A stretch of DNA of 64,000 nt from Candidatus Poribacteria bacterium (GCA_958295945.1 OY282386.1:1999371-2063370), one strand, 5' to 3'; shown: positions 7,679 to 17,975, counted from the stretch's first letter. Translations and numbers: made by a program. The notes: generated by a model from the sequence alone, not told the origin.

Positions 7679-9828
7679 TTTGATGTCTCAAATAGAGTCT
7701 CATCAATATCTGTGTTTAACATAATTAAATTGGTACGACTATTAATGTGTGGATTTCCATCTATATTCTGTACAAAACCATAAGCAATTTTAATTCCATC
7801 TACATCACGAAAATCAGAATAGATGTTCTCTTTATTCAGCGTTACGCCTTGTTCTGTTTCGCGATAGACCATTTTAACGATATAATTTGTTTCTTCACTG
7901 ATATATATCTTTAACATTTCACCAGATGGTTGTTCTGTGACCAAAATGGAAGCCGGTGTGCCATTGACATCTTCAGAACCTGCAAATTGTAACTGCGCAG
8001 ATTCACTCAGAGAAAGATGTTCAAGGAGTTGTATCGGATCTCTAAATAAAGCATCCTTTACAGAAGTTGCTATTTCAGGTGGTAGCGGTTGTATTTCCCT
8101 CATTGAGGAGCCATAAGCAGTTTCACCATCATAAATAAGACTAAATTCTCCCTGCGGTGTTTTGACATCTTGACGGTATTTATCAGGATAAAGAACATAC
8201 ATACCAATTTGCAAAACTGCTGGTCCTGCGGGTGTAATCATTGTGTTATCTGCTTCTAAAACCAAGTTATCTACTGCTTTCAACAGATCAATTCCTCCGT
8301 GTGCCTCAACGGTTGCGGCAAGAATCTCCTGTGCTTTTGCAATATCATCATCACTTGCATCGGGTATTGCTTCTACAGGTGGCGGCTCAGGTTGCTTAAT
8401 CTCAATTACATTTACTTCACCGAATTCACTCAGTGGTCTATCAAAATTATCCTGCTTCCCAACTGCAACAATCGTTAGTGCTTCTGGATGTAAATATTTC
8501 TGTGCGACTGTCTGCACGTCTTCCGCAGTAACTTTAGCGATTTTGTCCGTATAAGTTTCAAGGTAATCAGGAGCGAATCCACGGAAATCTAACATCATTT
8601 GCTGGAATGCAATTTGAGAACTACTCTCAAAACTAAACACAAAAGAATTGATGAGTGAGTCTTTAGTGCGTTGTAATTCATCTGATGGTACTGGATTTTC
8701 ACGTAAATCACTGACAACTTTGATGATGAGTTCAATAGCTTCGGCCGTTTTCTCTGTTCGTGTTTGTGTGTAAGCAAACCATTCACCTGGATTCGTGTAG
8801 AAACTCATCGACATCAAACTACCGACCATATAAGCAAGACCATGTTTTTCTCGCACTTCTGACATCAGACGGGAAGTGAATCCGCCTTCACCCAGAATCT
8901 CATTCATAACACGTAACGCGAAGAAATCTGGAAAATCTGGCGTGCGTTTGATACCGAAATGTCCAATCAACATTGTTGTCTGCGGTAGTTCTTTGTGAAT
9001 ATAGTTAACTGAAGAAATTGGAGCATCTTCTACTTCAGCAACATTTGACAATTCTACATCTGACATTTCCCACCCCTCAAATGCTTTTTCAAACTGTGTG
9101 ATTAGTGTTTCAGTGTCAAAATCGCCAGTTATTGCAAGCATGATGTTGTTAGGATGGTAATAATTTTTATGGAAGGTATTGAGATCATCTACTGTAATGC
9201 TTTCAACAGTTTCTATTTCAGAATACCAACCGAATGGATGATCTTTCCCGTATAGAATAGTGGAGAAATTACGCCAGGCTAATTGTATCGGATTGTCATT
9301 CCTTCTACGAATAGCTTCAATCGCTTGTTGTTTCCGGAGTTCTAATTTTTCCTCTCTAAATGCAGGATTTCGTAGGATATCTGCAAAAATTTCTAATCCT
9401 TTTTCAATATCCTCTGCCATTGTTGACAGACTAACTGATCCGTATTCAGGAGACATGCCAATCTCAACCGAAGCTGCCATAGATTCCAGTTCTTCGTTCA
9501 AAGCGTCTGGTTCGCGTGTAATAGTTCCGCCGGTACGCATGACACTTGCGAAGATAGATGCTAATCCAATTTTTTCTACTGGATCGTAAATAGTTCCGGT
9601 TTTGATAAGTCCACTGATGTCAAAAACTGGCAATTCATGGTCTTCAAGTAGATATAACTCCATTCCATTTGAGAGGACATGTTTCTGTGGTACTGGTGGT
9701 TTGAAATCAATTGGTTCAAATTCAAGTTCTTCATGTGGTTTCGCATTAGTGGTTAATGTCCCCCATGCGACTAAACAAGTAATCAGGGTGACTATAACAA
9801 GTAGATTTGTAAAATGTTTTTTTCTCAT
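7675..9828 (-). CDS. M16-family peptidase-like partner subunit with C-terminal extension
   Basis: The 717-residue protein begins with a signal or anchor segment (LLVIVTLITCLVAWGTLTTNA). It has two M16 (insulinase-type) repeats through about residue 480, but the zinc motif HxxEH is absent: the position reads ASVMRTGGTITREPD. This is typical of the non-catalytic member of a heterodimeric M16 pair. An acidic linker follows, then about 230 residues of beta-rich sequence resembling lipoprotein-sorting (LolA-like) folds (inference). The catalytic subunit is the next gene upstream (ATGA overlap at 9825-9828), so the two are made in a fixed ratio in the periplasm. Confidence 0.85.
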   Translation of the reverse strand: MRKKHFTNLLVIVTLITCLVAWGTLTTNAKPHEELEFEPIDFKPPVPQKHVLSNGMELYLLEDHELPVFDISGLIKTGTIYDPVEKIGLASIFASVMRTGGTITREPDALNEELESMAASVEIGMSPEYGSVSLSTMAEDIEKGLEIFADILRNPAFREEKLELRKQQAIEAIRRRNDNPIQLAWRNFSTILYGKDHPFGWYSEIETVESITVDDLNTFHKNYYHPNNIMLAITGDFDTETLITQFEKAFEGWEMSDVELSNVAEVEDAPISSVNYIHKELPQTTMLIGHFGIKRTPDFPDFFALRVMNEILGEGGFTSRLMSEVREKHGLAYMVGSLMSMSFYTNPGEWFAYTQTRTEKTAEAIELIIKVVSDLRENPVPSDELQRTKDSLINSFVFSFESSSQIAFQQMMLDFRGFAPDYLETYTDKIAKVTAEDVQTVAQKYLHPEALTIVAVGKQDNFDRPLSEFGEVNVIEIKQPEPPPVEAIPDASDDDIAKAQEILAATVEAHGGIDLLKAVDNLVLEADNTMITPAGPAVLQIGMYVLYPDKYRQDVKTPQGEFSLIYDGETAYGSSMREIQPLPPEIATSVKDALFRDPIQLLEHLSLSESAQLQFAGSEDVNGTPASILVTEQPSGEMLKIYISEETNYIVKMVYRETEQGVTLNKENIYSDFRDVDGIKIAYGFVQNIDGNPHINSRTNLIMLNTDIDETLFETSK

Positions 9829-11345
9829 TCACTTTCCTCCTCGTCAACAATATCCTCTGAAGTTTCAATTTCCTTCTTAACAAGTGTGGCAACGGTGCGA
9901 TTGCTCTTCTTGAAATAGGTTTTAGCAACTCTCATGATGTCATCAGGTGTAATTTCATACATCTTCTTTCGCCAATCGAGAATATATCGCCAGTCACCTG
10001 CAATCCCTTCGTAAAAGGCAAGTTGATTTGACATACCTGCATTTGAACTTAATGCACGAATGAAACTTGCATCAATTTGTTTGAGGATACGTTTAAATTC
10101 CTTTTCTTCAACGGGTTCTGTCTTGAGTTTCTCTAATTCTGCATAAATTGCTTCTTCTACTTCAACAGTTGTGTTCGGTGAACGAGGCGTAGCACTGATA
10201 ACAAAGAGATTGTCGTAACGAGCACCGGGGTATCCATTGATTGAATTTACAGAAACAGCAATACTTTCTTCAACGATGTTCTTGTAAAAACGGGATGTGC
10301 GACCATCTGATAGGATCGCGCTTATCATATCAAGCACATAGTCATCAAAATGAGGTATTGTCGGTTTATGGAAGCCAATCATCATCTGCGGTTCAGCGTC
10401 AAATTCAACTTCAATCCTACGTTCACCTTCTTGTGCGGGTTCACGTACGGTAACCTCATCAGGCAGTGGTTGCGATGAAATATCACCAAAATATTTGTCA
10501 ATCAATTTGATAGTATTCTCAATATTAATGTCTCCAACAATGACCATAACGGAGTTGTTCGGTGCATAATGTATTTTGAAAAACTCTTCTGCTTTATTAC
10601 GATTGAGCATTGCAATGTCTGAGGGCCATCCAATGATTGGCATGCCGTAAGGATGTGCTGTGAAAGACGCAGCAATAAACTGCTCATATAATTTTCCACC
10701 CGGACGCGTATCTACTGCCATTCGCCGTTCTTCTTTGACTGCTTCTCGTTCAACATAAAATTCGCGTAACACTGCGTTCTTAAGTCTATCTGACTCAAGC
10801 ATCGCCCATAATTCTAATTTGTTTGAAGGAAGTTCGACCGTATAAATAGTGTAGTCTACAGAAGTTCCCGCGTTGAAACCTGTGCTTCCGTGTTGTGTAT
10901 AGATTTTTGTGTACTCGCCAGAGACAATCCATTCCTTTGCGGCTTCCTGTTTTGCCGCAAGTGATTCCTCTAATTCTGTGATTTTTGCATCATCTGCTTT
11001 TGCACCTTTAGCCCGTTCTTTATCAAGTGCATCACCTATTTCGTCTATTTCTGTAAGTACCTTTTTCTCTTTTTCATAATCAGTGGTACCGATAGTCTTT
11101 GTGCCTTTGAATAGCATATGCTCAAGCATGTGCGCTATACCGCGTGCATCGTCAGACTCATCAACCGATCCTGCTTTAAACAGTATGTATGGTGCGACGG
11201 TCGGAGAAGTATGACGTTCAATCATCAACAACTTTAAACCATTGTCAAACTGATGTTCTACTACCCGGTCTGCAAGATTTTGTGCTGAAGCTATTCCACT
11301 TACACAAAATAGGAATAGAATCAGCATTGATCGTATCTGTTTCAT
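9825..11345 (-). CDS. M16-family zinc metallopeptidase, catalytic subunit
   Basis: The 506-residue protein has a signal peptide (MLILFLFCVSGIASA) and the inverted zinc motif HMLEH (His72, Glu75, His76 in GIAHMLEHMLFKG). The downstream acidic ligand lies in VEREAVKEERR. An insertion rich in Ala, Lys and Glu at about residues 100-145 probably forms a coiled coil. Two M16 domains are visible, the second inactive. A Shine-Dalgarno AAGGA precedes ATG. It is the first gene of the five-gene coupled run and presumably acts in the periplasm with the 9828 gene product. Confidence 0.9.
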   Translation of the reverse strand: MKQIRSMLILFLFCVSGIASAQNLADRVVEHQFDNGLKLLMIERHTSPTVAPYILFKAGSVDESDDARGIAHMLEHMLFKGTKTIGTTDYEKEKKVLTEIDEIGDALDKERAKGAKADDAKITELEESLAAKQEAAKEWIVSGEYTKIYTQHGSTGFNAGTSVDYTIYTVELPSNKLELWAMLESDRLKNAVLREFYVEREAVKEERRMAVDTRPGGKLYEQFIAASFTAHPYGMPIIGWPSDIAMLNRNKAEEFFKIHYAPNNSVMVIVGDINIENTIKLIDKYFGDISSQPLPDEVTVREPAQEGERRIEVEFDAEPQMMIGFHKPTIPHFDDYVLDMISAILSDGRTSRFYKNIVEESIAVSVNSINGYPGARYDNLFVISATPRSPNTTVEVEEAIYAELEKLKTEPVEEKEFKRILKQIDASFIRALSSNAGMSNQLAFYEGIAGDWRYILDWRKKMYEITPDDIMRVAKTYFKKSNRTVATLVKKEIETSEDIVDEEESE

Positions 11346-11429
11346 TTAATCCTTACGACAACTGTATTCTATGAGTAAAATGACAGTCTGTGCCGTTCCT
11401 TTCTGTTATAAAAATAAATGTTGTCATAC

Positions 11430-11463
11430 AAAAAGAAGTCCCGATATTAAACCGGAACTTCTT
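11430..11463 (-). terminator. Rho-independent terminator
   Basis: Just after the stop of the rubredoxin-like gene, the minus strand reads an 11-bp stem with one mismatch (AAGAAGTTCCG paired with CGGGACTTCTT) around a 9-nt loop. A run of T follows. It separates that gene from the M16 operon. Confidence 0.75.
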
Positions 11464-11467
11464 ATAT

Positions 11468-11725
11468 CTACTCTTTCTTAAGGTCTTCCAATAAACCAAC
11501 ACAAGCAAATCTTATGTGAGAAGAGAGAGCAGAGTTCTCTGCACGTAAATCTGCACCTTCTTCATCGGGATACATTACATGTGCCGCAACAGCACGTTTT
11601 ACCCAACGTTCTGCTCTATCATCATAGGGGATGTATTTCTCTTTTGGAGCAGTGCACGCAGGACACTCATCTGGGGGTTCATCAGCCTCTTTCCATAAAT
11701 AACCACAAGCGATACATACAAACAT
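11468..11725 (-). CDS. Small rubredoxin-like metal-binding protein
   Basis: The 85-residue protein begins with a CxxC pair (Cys4, Cys7 in CIACGYLW) and has a second pair at Cys21 and Cys24 (CPACTAPKEKY). This spacing fits an iron-sulfur rubredoxin or rubrerythrin-tail knuckle. The remaining 55 residues are helical and unfamiliar. It may be an electron carrier or a zinc ribbon; sequence alone does not settle which. AAAGGAAA precedes the start, and the downstream terminator indicates a separate transcript end. Confidence 0.7.
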   Translation of the reverse strand: MFVCIACGYLWKEADEPPDECPACTAPKEKYIPYDDRAERWVKRAVAAHVMYPDEEGADLRAENSALSSHIRFACVGLLEDLKKE

Positions 11726-11866
11726 TGCATTTTCCTTTCTTTATTTGTATTTAATGTTCTGTCAATAATAGCTAAAAAATATAAACATTACTGATGCTAT
11801 TTTAGCAAAATTCATATTGAAAAGCAATGAATAAAATCCAGCAGAAAATTACCGTACAAAACTGAT

Positions 11867-14800
11867 TTATTTGTCTTGAATATCGTTTATGTTCAAATCC
11901 TTGAAAGGTTTCCCATCTGTATCCGTAATCCTCAGATAAAATCCACTCTCCTTTTCCTCATTACATACTTTGACGAGAATTGAGTTTTTACCTGCTTTGA
12001 GCGTAACTGGAATTATTTCTCTATCAAGACTGATAGTTTTATCTTGAGTATTTGCATATATCTCTTCACCATTCAGCCACATTTTGCCTTGGTCATCACT
12101 ATCAAAGCGGAATTGTACTTGCCGTTCATCAGGTGAGGTGATTGTTGTCCATGCATAGGAAACACACCAATTTCCTCTTGGACTGAAATCAATATAACCG
12201 TCAAAAGCATCGTCATTGAATTTTATCCACTTAATTTGTTCATTTACACCTTCAAATTTTGCTATCATATCTAACTGTGTAGAATCCTCAGAGAAATATT
12301 CTGTGTTGTATCCTATTCCTGCTGTGTTATCAAAAGGTCCGAGAGTTAACCAGACATTTTCAGCAACAATACCAGTTTGCTGCATCATTTTCATTGCTTT
12401 CTCCAGCATGTTGTTCTGACTATAGTATTTTGCTAATCTGAGTTTTACAAGTATTCGGTTAATTTCTATACGATGACCTGTGTATTCAGATGGAATGGAA
12501 TCTGCCAACGAATCCAACATTTCATAGTACCGACCTTTGTCTTTTACTTTTTTTCCATAGTCAGTAATTCTTCCCCAGAAACGACCAAATGAAGCTTCGT
12601 CTGAAATTACTGTGAATTCATAATTATAGAACTTTAGAGCGTCATCATATAGTCCATTTGCAATACATGCAAGTCCAACAGTTGCTAAATACGAATAGTT
12701 AGGATATGTGTTTTTAAGGTGGGCACGTTTAGCTACTCTTAGGGCAGTTTCAGGAAACAAATTCTTATCAAGGAGTTCTACAGCAAAATTATGTAACTGA
12801 TAATAACTATTTTGCTGATTCAATTCTTTCAGTCGAATTGACAACCATTTTGCATAAGCATCTTCAGATTTTACATTCTCACCCACTTTTTTGTAGTTAG
12901 CACCTAAGAGTTCGTACAAGAAAGCACTTTTTTCCATTCTCGGTTCAATTTCTTCAAGTATAGGAACGATTTTGTCATCCATCTCATTCTCATAATATAA
13001 TTTGGAAATAGCTTGAATAGCTGACTCGTAATCGTTCTGTCTAAATTCCATGCCTAAGACTTGTTGATATGTTTCTTCTGCCTTTGCTGTTTGTCCTGCC
13101 AAGACATAAGTTTGTGCTAATTTATCGTAAAGTTGATAAGATGTTGGTTCAAGTCCGATTGCTATTTGATAAGCTTCTATTGACTTTGTATATTGATCAG
13201 ATCGTAATCTCTCAAAAACAGGACGTGTGTAGGATGCAATTTTGGCATCTCCAATGAGTTTACCATCGTTTTTGTTCGGTGTAGCATCAAAGATATTTCC
13301 ATCCTTTTCTTCATCAAATTTCCAGTATCCAACTAAACCCGGTTCGTCTCCGTTCAACTGTCTATTCATATCTGACCGAATTTCTTCTTCAGTCCGTGGT
13401 TTGTTCCACACACGGACTTCATCAATCTGACCGATAAAAGAGGTGTTTTGCACTTGGTCTGGGATATGTGTAACGCCTATACGGAGCGGCAGACGACAAC
13501 TAACGAAGCTGCTTTGCCCATTGTAGTGTCTATTACCGACAATCTTCCCGTCAATGAAAATCTTCATATAGTTTTTTCTTGAATCAATGACACCGGCGAT
13601 GTGAGTCCATTTGTTGAGTTTGATGAGACCAGGGGCAGAATAAAGTGATGCATATCCCTCATCTTTTGGGGATGAAGTTATTTTAAGCTTACCATCCGAT
13701 CTTATAGCAAGTATATAACTACGTTGCCTATAATTCTGTTTCTTTTCATCGCTTCTGAATATGATACGCACATAATTGTTTGGAAAACTGGTTGGCTTAA
13801 TCCACGCAGACACCGTCACTTGATTCGTTATTTTATCTAAAGACTCACTGTCATTCATTTCTACATAACTTCCATTGCCACTGAGTGTCAGTGCAGTTCC
13901 TTCATGTATTTCACCTGTTTCACTTCTTGTTGGCAGCATAGTTTGATAATAATGACCAAGTTTTTTATACCATTCAGGATTATCTGAATCAAGTTCAGCG
14001 AGTCTTTCATACTGAGTTACTGCCTCTTCAATATTGTCATTAGCCTCATAACTTTCAGCAAGTTCTAAGATGAATTCTATATTGTTTGGATTATCCGTTA
14101 CTTTCTTAATCTGTTCTGGTATCCATTTTTCATAAAGTTTCCCTTCCTTTGCTATTTTTTTCATTTCAGGTTCTGCTGTTCTTTTCATGTAATTATGTTC
14201 ATCAAATTTAATTACATTTTGGTATGATTTGAACGCATCTTCATACTGTTTTGCCCCATGATAACTCTTCGCAAGGATATTATAGTGATAATTCAAACCC
14301 CATTTGTTATCTCTTTTTTCTGCTTCAGTGATTGCATCATTTGCAAGTTTAATCGCTGCGTCGTACATTTTGTTTTTTTGACAGATTGTAGCCATTGCTC
14401 CGAGAAATGATGTATCACTTCTATGATTGCTGGATTTAAGTGCTGTGTATGCTTGGTTCAATATCTCGATTGCCTTATCAGGTTGATTGATTTTCTGATA
14501 AGCGACAGCAGCGAGATATAAACTACGGACATTCTTGGGTTCTGCTTCATTTAGCAGTTGATATGTTTCAGCAGATTTTTGGTGTTCCTCTGCATTCCAA
14601 TAAATCTCTGCGAGCATTTCAATTACTGCCGGATTTGCAGTACCCTTCTCGTATTTACCCTTGAATATGGATTTTATTTCATCAAGTTTCCCTTGATTCT
14701 TATAAGCATTTATCAGTGATTTACGAATTTCATCTCCACCAAAAGTAGTTGTAATACCACCAGAACCGTATGTTGAAGTTGTCGATGTGTTTCTCGGAAA

Positions 14801-15727
14801 CTTTTTTGATTCAGAATCATAGAATGTTATTGCTAAATCTGTTCTTCCTTGTTTTATGTAAGCCTTGATCAATGATTCAGCAACTCTATTTCTTGCGTAT
14901 TGATCTCTTGTCATATCAAGTGCTTTACCATAAGCTTCAGCAGCTTTTTCAAATTCACCATTACTAAGGTGGATTTGTCCAAGTTCTTTTTGCAATTCTA
15001 TTGAATTGTTGTCTTCATCATCTGCTTTCAGTAGTTTCTGTGCCAAATTACCTTGAGAACGGTATAGGTTTATCAATCGTTTTTCAATATTCTGTCGATC
15101 CCAATCTGATGATGCGACTAAAATAGCATTTTTCAATGCATTTTCCGCTCCTTCAACATTATCCATAGCATAATATAGTTCTGCAAATTTAAGATGTATA
15201 TCTTTCTCACCATATCCTAATTCAGTTGCTTTTTCATAGTTTTTGATTGCTACGTCCTCGTTCTCAAGGTCAGCATATAGTGTTGCAAGTCGTGCGTAAT
15301 GGATACCAACATCAGGCTGCATTTGGATGTATGCCTCTATGATTTCTATTGCTTCATCATCTCTGCCATCTGCTTTTAAACTATTTATCAAGGATTCTTG
15401 ATACTTGGTGTTATCTGGGTCAATTTCAATCAATCTCTCCCAGATTTGTGCAGCTTTTTCGTGATTTTTTGTTTGTGTATAGAGTGTTGCGAGTTTCGTG
15501 TGCGATTCAAGATTTTTAGGATCTGCCTTTATAATTCGTTCATATATTTCTATCGCATCGTCAATATTGTTTTGCTTCTCAAAATCTTCTGCCATTTTGA
15601 TGAATTCTTGAAAAACTGCTTGCTTTCCTTCATCTTTAATCTCGTCTGCAGCAAGTTGAACATGGTAGTTAGACACAGTGATTAACACAAGAATAACTAC
15701 GAAGTAATATGTTTTCAGAACTGTCAT
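11867..15727 (-). CDS. Giant secreted TPR protein with embedded LamG domain
   Basis: The 1286-residue protein has a signal peptide (VVILVLITVSNYHVQLAA), then TPR units to about residue 590. A concanavalin-like LamG domain of about 220 residues follows (GTALTLSGNGSYVEM, VTVSAWIKP, KWTHIAGVIDS, IGQIDEVRVWNKPRTEEEI, GLVGYWKFDE). TPR units then resume (about 840-1080). The C-terminus, from WLTLGPFDNTAGIGYN, is a jelly-roll-like region resembling PA14-type carbohydrate modules (inference). AAGGAG precedes the ATG. It is probably a large extracellular scaffold binding glycans or partner proteins. A LamG module interrupting a TPR solenoid is unusual. Confidence 0.88.
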   Translation of the reverse strand: MTVLKTYYFVVILVLITVSNYHVQLAADEIKDEGKQAVFQEFIKMAEDFEKQNNIDDAIEIYERIIKADPKNLESHTKLATLYTQTKNHEKAAQIWERLIEIDPDNTKYQESLINSLKADGRDDEAIEIIEAYIQMQPDVGIHYARLATLYADLENEDVAIKNYEKATELGYGEKDIHLKFAELYYAMDNVEGAENALKNAILVASSDWDRQNIEKRLINLYRSQGNLAQKLLKADDEDNNSIELQKELGQIHLSNGEFEKAAEAYGKALDMTRDQYARNRVAESLIKAYIKQGRTDLAITFYDSESKKFPRNTSTTSTYGSGGITTTFGGDEIRKSLINAYKNQGKLDEIKSIFKGKYEKGTANPAVIEMLAEIYWNAEEHQKSAETYQLLNEAEPKNVRSLYLAAVAYQKINQPDKAIEILNQAYTALKSSNHRSDTSFLGAMATICQKNKMYDAAIKLANDAITEAEKRDNKWGLNYHYNILAKSYHGAKQYEDAFKSYQNVIKFDEHNYMKRTAEPEMKKIAKEGKLYEKWIPEQIKKVTDNPNNIEFILELAESYEANDNIEEAVTQYERLAELDSDNPEWYKKLGHYYQTMLPTRSETGEIHEGTALTLSGNGSYVEMNDSESLDKITNQVTVSAWIKPTSFPNNYVRIIFRSDEKKQNYRQRSYILAIRSDGKLKITSSPKDEGYASLYSAPGLIKLNKWTHIAGVIDSRKNYMKIFIDGKIVGNRHYNGQSSFVSCRLPLRIGVTHIPDQVQNTSFIGQIDEVRVWNKPRTEEEIRSDMNRQLNGDEPGLVGYWKFDEEKDGNIFDATPNKNDGKLIGDAKIASYTRPVFERLRSDQYTKSIEAYQIAIGLEPTSYQLYDKLAQTYVLAGQTAKAEETYQQVLGMEFRQNDYESAIQAISKLYYENEMDDKIVPILEEIEPRMEKSAFLYELLGANYKKVGENVKSEDAYAKWLSIRLKELNQQNSYYQLHNFAVELLDKNLFPETALRVAKRAHLKNTYPNYSYLATVGLACIANGLYDDALKFYNYEFTVISDEASFGRFWGRITDYGKKVKDKGRYYEMLDSLADSIPSEYTGHRIEINRILVKLRLAKYYSQNNMLEKAMKMMQQTGIVAENVWLTLGPFDNTAGIGYNTEYFSEDSTQLDMIAKFEGVNEQIKWIKFNDDAFDGYIDFSPRGNWCVSYAWTTITSPDERQVQFRFDSDDQGKMWLNGEEIYANTQDKTISLDREIIPVTLKAGKNSILVKVCNEEKESGFYLRITDTDGKPFKDLNINDIQDK

Positions 15728-15848
15728 AGATATAATCTCCTTATCTGGATTCTTTATCTAAAATATATTCTACAAGTGTTAGGATATTATCGGATGTGAA
15801 GAGTTCTTGTACTAAAAGTGTCAATTTAACGGAAAATACCACCAGACA

Positions 15849-15963
15849 TTGTAGTGCCAAATCAACGGTATGAATGCGCTTATGGCATTCCCCGGGTCTC
15901 CGTGCCCCGCCAATATACCCAAAATTCAAGCAATAGATGGGGCACGGAGACCCCGCACTACAA
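15849..15963. repeat. Nested palindromic repeat element
   Basis: Outer arms TTGTAGTGC (15849-15857) and GCACTACAA (15955-15963) enclose a 15-bp perfect inner pair (15894-15908 with 15939-15953, core TCTCCGTGCCCC). A side hairpin GAATGC-7 nt-GCATTC lies at 15872-15890. Similar sequences recur at 40168-40239 and 50058-50080, so this is a dispersed family. It fills most of the 310-bp gap between the WD40 gene and the TPR/LamG gene; the rest of the gap shows nothing else. Confidence 0.7.
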
Positions 15964-16037
15964 TATGGATGAAGGTTTTGGACTATCTTAAATGCGTCTA
16001 CCAAGAAAAACTTGTAACAAATCGTAGATGTCACCAT

Positions 16038-17966
16038 TCACTCTGTGTCTAAAGCAGGAAAATCCCAAAATAGGACGGTGCCATCAAGACTACCACTCGC
16101 GAGTATTTTACCATTTGGACTAAATGCCACACTAAATACAATGCCGGTATGTCCAGTAAGGATGGTTGGTGGATTATCTGTGAACATTTTCCATAAATGG
16201 ACGTTAGCATCATCACCGCCACTTGCGAGTGTTTGTCCATCAGGACTGAATGCAACACTGCGTACAACAGAGTTCACATGACCAGTGAGAGTGTGTAGGT
16301 GTTCTCCTGACTGTGAATGCCACAAACGAATGGTGGTATCACCACTACCACTTGCCAAGATTCGACCATCCGGATTGAAAACAATGCTATTAACAGAACT
16401 CGTATGACCTTCAAGGAGTTGGAGTTGAACTCCTGTTGATGGATCCCACAGAAGGACGGTGTTATCAACGCTTCCGGAAGCAAGGATTTTCCCATCCGGA
16501 CTAAATGCCACGCAATTGACCCAATGTGTATGTGCACCAAGCATTTGAATTTCTTTTTCTCTCTGAATATCCCATATTCTGACTGTACCATCAGCACTCG
16601 CGGTGGCAAGTGTCTTCCCATCGGGAGCATAAGTTACGCATCTGACCAAATCTATATGACCAGCAATAGTTTGGATGCTATCATCTGCATTAGGAATAGT
16701 GTGGATGGTTTTTTCTGCCATAAAATCAGGTATTAGAACAGCGTCGTTTCCTCTGCCAATTGCCAATATTTCTCCATCTGGACTGAATGTAAGATTGGTG
16801 ACTCCAGTCAGGAACGTGCTCAATTCATCTGATGCCAGAGCAATTCTGTTGAGTCGGTTTCCTGTTTCTGTTTCCCACAGTCGTATGATATTGTCCTTAC
16901 CGTTACTTGCCAAAACCTGACCATCGGGACTGAATGCGACACTATAAATAACATCTGGATACTCAGCGATGATACGCAGGTGTTTTCCCGAATCTACATC
17001 CCATAGACGAACCGTTCCATCTAAACCCTCACTCGCAAGTGTTTTTCCATGTGGACCGAAAACAATGTTTTCAACCCTTGATGTATGTCCCTTGAGCAGA
17101 CTTTGCTGTTCACCAGTCTTTACATCCCACAGGCGTATTGTTGTGTCATCACTACAACTTGCCAGCAATTCTCCATCCGGACTGAATGCAATGCTACGAA
17201 CCCAATCATTATGACCTGAGAAAGTCCTGATAGTCTTACCTGTGTTTGTATCCCATAGGATAACGTTCATGTCATTTCCACCACTTGCAACCATCTTTCC
17301 ATCTGGATGAAACGCCACGCTATTCACAGGAACACTTGTACGGCAAGTTAAATTGTTGTCTGAATTTGAAGCTTCTGTCTGTAATGACCAGATACATACA
17401 GTTCCATCTTTACTACCACTTGCGATCAACTTTCCATCCTGACTGTACGTCACGCTATTGATTTTGTCAGTGTGTCCAAAAAACAAATGTAGTTGTTCGC
17501 CAGTGATTAAATCCCACACCTGTACTATACCGTCTGTTGCTCCACTCACAAGTGTTGTACCGTCTGGACCGAAAGCGATACTAGAGACTATACCAGAATG
17601 ACCAACGAGTCTGTTTATCAGTTCACCTGTCTCAACATCCCAAAGTATGACAGTGGAGTCAGCACCAGCACTTGCTAAAAATCTTGCGTCAGGACTATAG
17701 CGAACACTCCAGACAGCACTCTCATTGTCTGTAAGCAACTTGAGAACTTCACCTGTTTCAATATCATGAATCCAATTGCCATTTTTTCCGCCAACAACAA
17801 TATGTTTGCCATCAGGGGAGTAATGTATCGCAGTGCTCCAACCATTGCCAAGACGCATCACAGCATTCTCTGGCAAAGGTTGGTGCGTGGATTGTGCGAA
17901 ACTGGATGGTAAGTTTGCGAATATAGTTAAAAAAACTGCAAACACTAAATACAGCTTGTCTCTCAT
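16038..17966 (-). CDS. Secreted WD40-repeat beta-propeller protein
   Basis: The 642-residue protein has a signal peptide (LYLVFAVFLTIFANLPSSFA). About 12-14 WD40 blades follow, with the pattern GH-(x)n-SVAFSPDG-xxLASG-xxDxTIRLWD-xxTG. The repeat number suggests two propellers. It is probably a periplasmic or surface protein-interaction platform with no enzymatic domain. It lies 9 nt after the uvrB stop in the same direction, so it may be cotranscribed, although the functions are unrelated. Confidence 0.9.
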   Translation of the reverse strand: MRDKLYLVFAVFLTIFANLPSSFAQSTHQPLPENAVMRLGNGWSTAIHYSPDGKHIVVGGKNGNWIHDIETGEVLKLLTDNESAVWSVRYSPDARFLASAGADSTVILWDVETGELINRLVGHSGIVSSIAFGPDGTTLVSGATDGIVQVWDLITGEQLHLFFGHTDKINSVTYSQDGKLIASGSKDGTVCIWSLQTEASNSDNNLTCRTSVPVNSVAFHPDGKMVASGGNDMNVILWDTNTGKTIRTFSGHNDWVRSIAFSPDGELLASCSDDTTIRLWDVKTGEQQSLLKGHTSRVENIVFGPHGKTLASEGLDGTVRLWDVDSGKHLRIIAEYPDVIYSVAFSPDGQVLASNGKDNIIRLWETETGNRLNRIALASDELSTFLTGVTNLTFSPDGEILAIGRGNDAVLIPDFMAEKTIHTIPNADDSIQTIAGHIDLVRCVTYAPDGKTLATASADGTVRIWDIQREKEIQMLGAHTHWVNCVAFSPDGKILASGSVDNTVLLWDPSTGVQLQLLEGHTSSVNSIVFNPDGRILASGSGDTTIRLWHSQSGEHLHTLTGHVNSVVRSVAFSPDGQTLASGGDDANVHLWKMFTDNPPTILTGHTGIVFSVAFSPNGKILASGSLDGTVLFWDFPALDTE

Positions 17967-17975
17967 TATATTATC

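Noticed and set aside
15741-16037. 98-residue minus-strand ORF upstream of the WD40 protein gene
   Set aside because: It runs across the palindromic repeat at 15849-15963, and its translation reflects the repeat rather than a protein.
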